Shown here: positions 63,555-64,000 of the stretch, one piece after another
Numbering within the stretch: the first letter of the stretch is position 1
Layout of the letters: each line of letters starts with the position of its first letter
Assembly: GCF_014161445.1 (NCBI RefSeq)
Contig: NZ_JABBXA010000029.1
Location: forward strand, 24,856 to 88,855
Origin: Microbispora sp. H13382
GTDB lineage: Bacteria > Actinomycetota > Actinomycetes > Streptosporangiales > Streptosporangiaceae
Direction of reading: 5' to 3'
Length of the DNA: 64,000 nucleotides
Notes under the pieces: generated by a model
What the model was told of the DNA's origin: nothing
Database searches by the model: none
The model's input: the letters and a program-made list of their open reading frames with translations, nothing else
Position numbers and translations under genes: made by a program

Positions 63555-64000
63555 TCAGCGGTCCCCTGCCCGGCGCGCGTCGCCGTCGTCGGGCAGGCGG
63601 TTCAGGGACTCCTCGACTCCGATGAGATGGTTGGCCATCCGGATGCGCGCCCGTTCGGGATCGCGTGCCATCAGCGCCGTCCAGATGGCCACGTGCTCGT
63701 CGTGGGTGCGCCGGTCGGCGTCCTTCTCGTGCAGGCTGCGCCACAGCCGGCCGTGGACGGTGCGCCTGGCGAACGCCTCGATCAGGCCGACCATGACCGG
63801 ATTGTCGGAGTGGGCGGCGATGATGCGGTGGAAGGCGATGTCGATCTCGATGAGACGCTCGTGGTCGTGGGGGGCCTGACCGACCATGCGGGCCGCTTCG
63901 TCGAGCAGGTCCCTGGCCTGGCAGAGCGCTTCATCGGTGATCCTGGTGGCGGCGATCCGCGCCGCTTCGCACTCGAGCAGGCGCCGGACGGCGTACACGT
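63555..64000 (-). CDS. FadR-type GntR regulator, C-terminal part (cut by window edge)
   Basis: 148 codons open to the right edge, so the DNA-binding N-terminus is outside. What is seen is an FCD domain: YAVRRLLECEAARIAATRITDEAL, EIDIAFHRIIAAHSDNPVMVGLIEAFARRTVHGRLW, DEHVAIWTALMARDPERARIRMANHLIGVEESL. The metal-binding Asp/His set (DxxFH, H) is present. Convergent with the fucosidase. Third member of the same regulator type in 10 kb. Confidence 0.88.
   Translation of the reverse strand, partial: VYAVRRLLECEAARIAATRITDEALCQARDLLDEAARMVGQAPHDHERLIEIDIAFHRIIAAHSDNPVMVGLIEAFARRTVHGRLWRSLHEKDADRRTHDEHVAIWTALMARDPERARIRMANHLIGVEESLNRLPDDGDARRAGDR

Overview
The window is GC-rich, gene-dense DNA from a filamentous-type actinobacterium. 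The signs are strong C/G third-position bias, many GTG starts, 4-nt ATGA/GTGA overlaps inside operons, Tat-type signal peptides and many GntR/MarR/HxlR/TetR regulators. A Streptosporangiales-like host (Nonomuraea and relatives) is plausible but is inference only. I saw no rRNA or tRNA genes, CRISPR arrays, insertion sequences or phage genes.

Region 1 (1-7.6 kb) is mixed: a Ser/Thr kinase cut by the left edge; a MarR regulator divergent from an epoxide hydrolase, with three TTGG-N5-CCAA operators between them; a tautomerase-like protein; a short-chain dehydrogenase divergent from an HxlR regulator, with two TAACG-N4-CGTTA operators; GAPDH; a CBS-BON protein; a decayed universal stress protein gene; and a DoxX-like membrane protein. 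DosR/DevR-like boxes precede the CBS-BON and DoxX genes.

Region 2 (7.6-37.6 kb) looks like a large organosulfur scavenging island. It has five luciferase-like (LLM) flavin monooxygenases, two flavin reductases, three ABC importers (polar amino acid, oligopeptide and sulfonate types), a glutathionyl-hydroquinone-reductase-like GST, a FAD amine oxidoreductase, a molybdopterin sulfite-oxidase-like enzyme, a LanC-like cyclase homologue, and a YeiH-type exporter whose N-terminal membrane segment appears to be a separate 45-aa gene. It ends in an operon of a GntR regulator, an AprB-like ferredoxin, a sulfonate-type binding protein fused to a NosL-like domain, a permease, an ATPase and an AprA-like flavoprotein fused to HEAT repeats. 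A recurring element (full form CCTAC-N7-GTAGG; half-site TATTWCCTACY) precedes several of these units, including the gntR gene itself. This suggests one regulon, and it is the most interesting system in the window.

Region 3 (37.8-45.9 kb) holds a TetR regulator divergent from a FAD aromatic hydroxylase, an unknown membrane protein, a lactate 2-monooxygenase, a Tat-exported GH43-like glycosidase and an APH-fold kinase.

Region 4 (45.9-64 kb) is a complete L-fucose degradation locus: secreted GH29 alpha-L-fucosidase with a CBM13 lectin, ribose-type ABC importer, mutarotase, L-fucose dehydrogenase, lactonase, L-fuconate dehydratase, KDF dehydrogenase and diketo-acid hydrolase, with three FadR-type GntR regulators (the last cut by the right edge). 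Interleaved with it is a full set of lactate-racemase genes (larA, larB, larC, larE). The non-phosphorylative fucose route ends in pyruvate plus L-lactate, so LarA may racemise that lactate, and the lactate 2-monooxygenase nearby could oxidise it. A GACAT-N3-ATGTC element precedes both the importer and the fucosidase.
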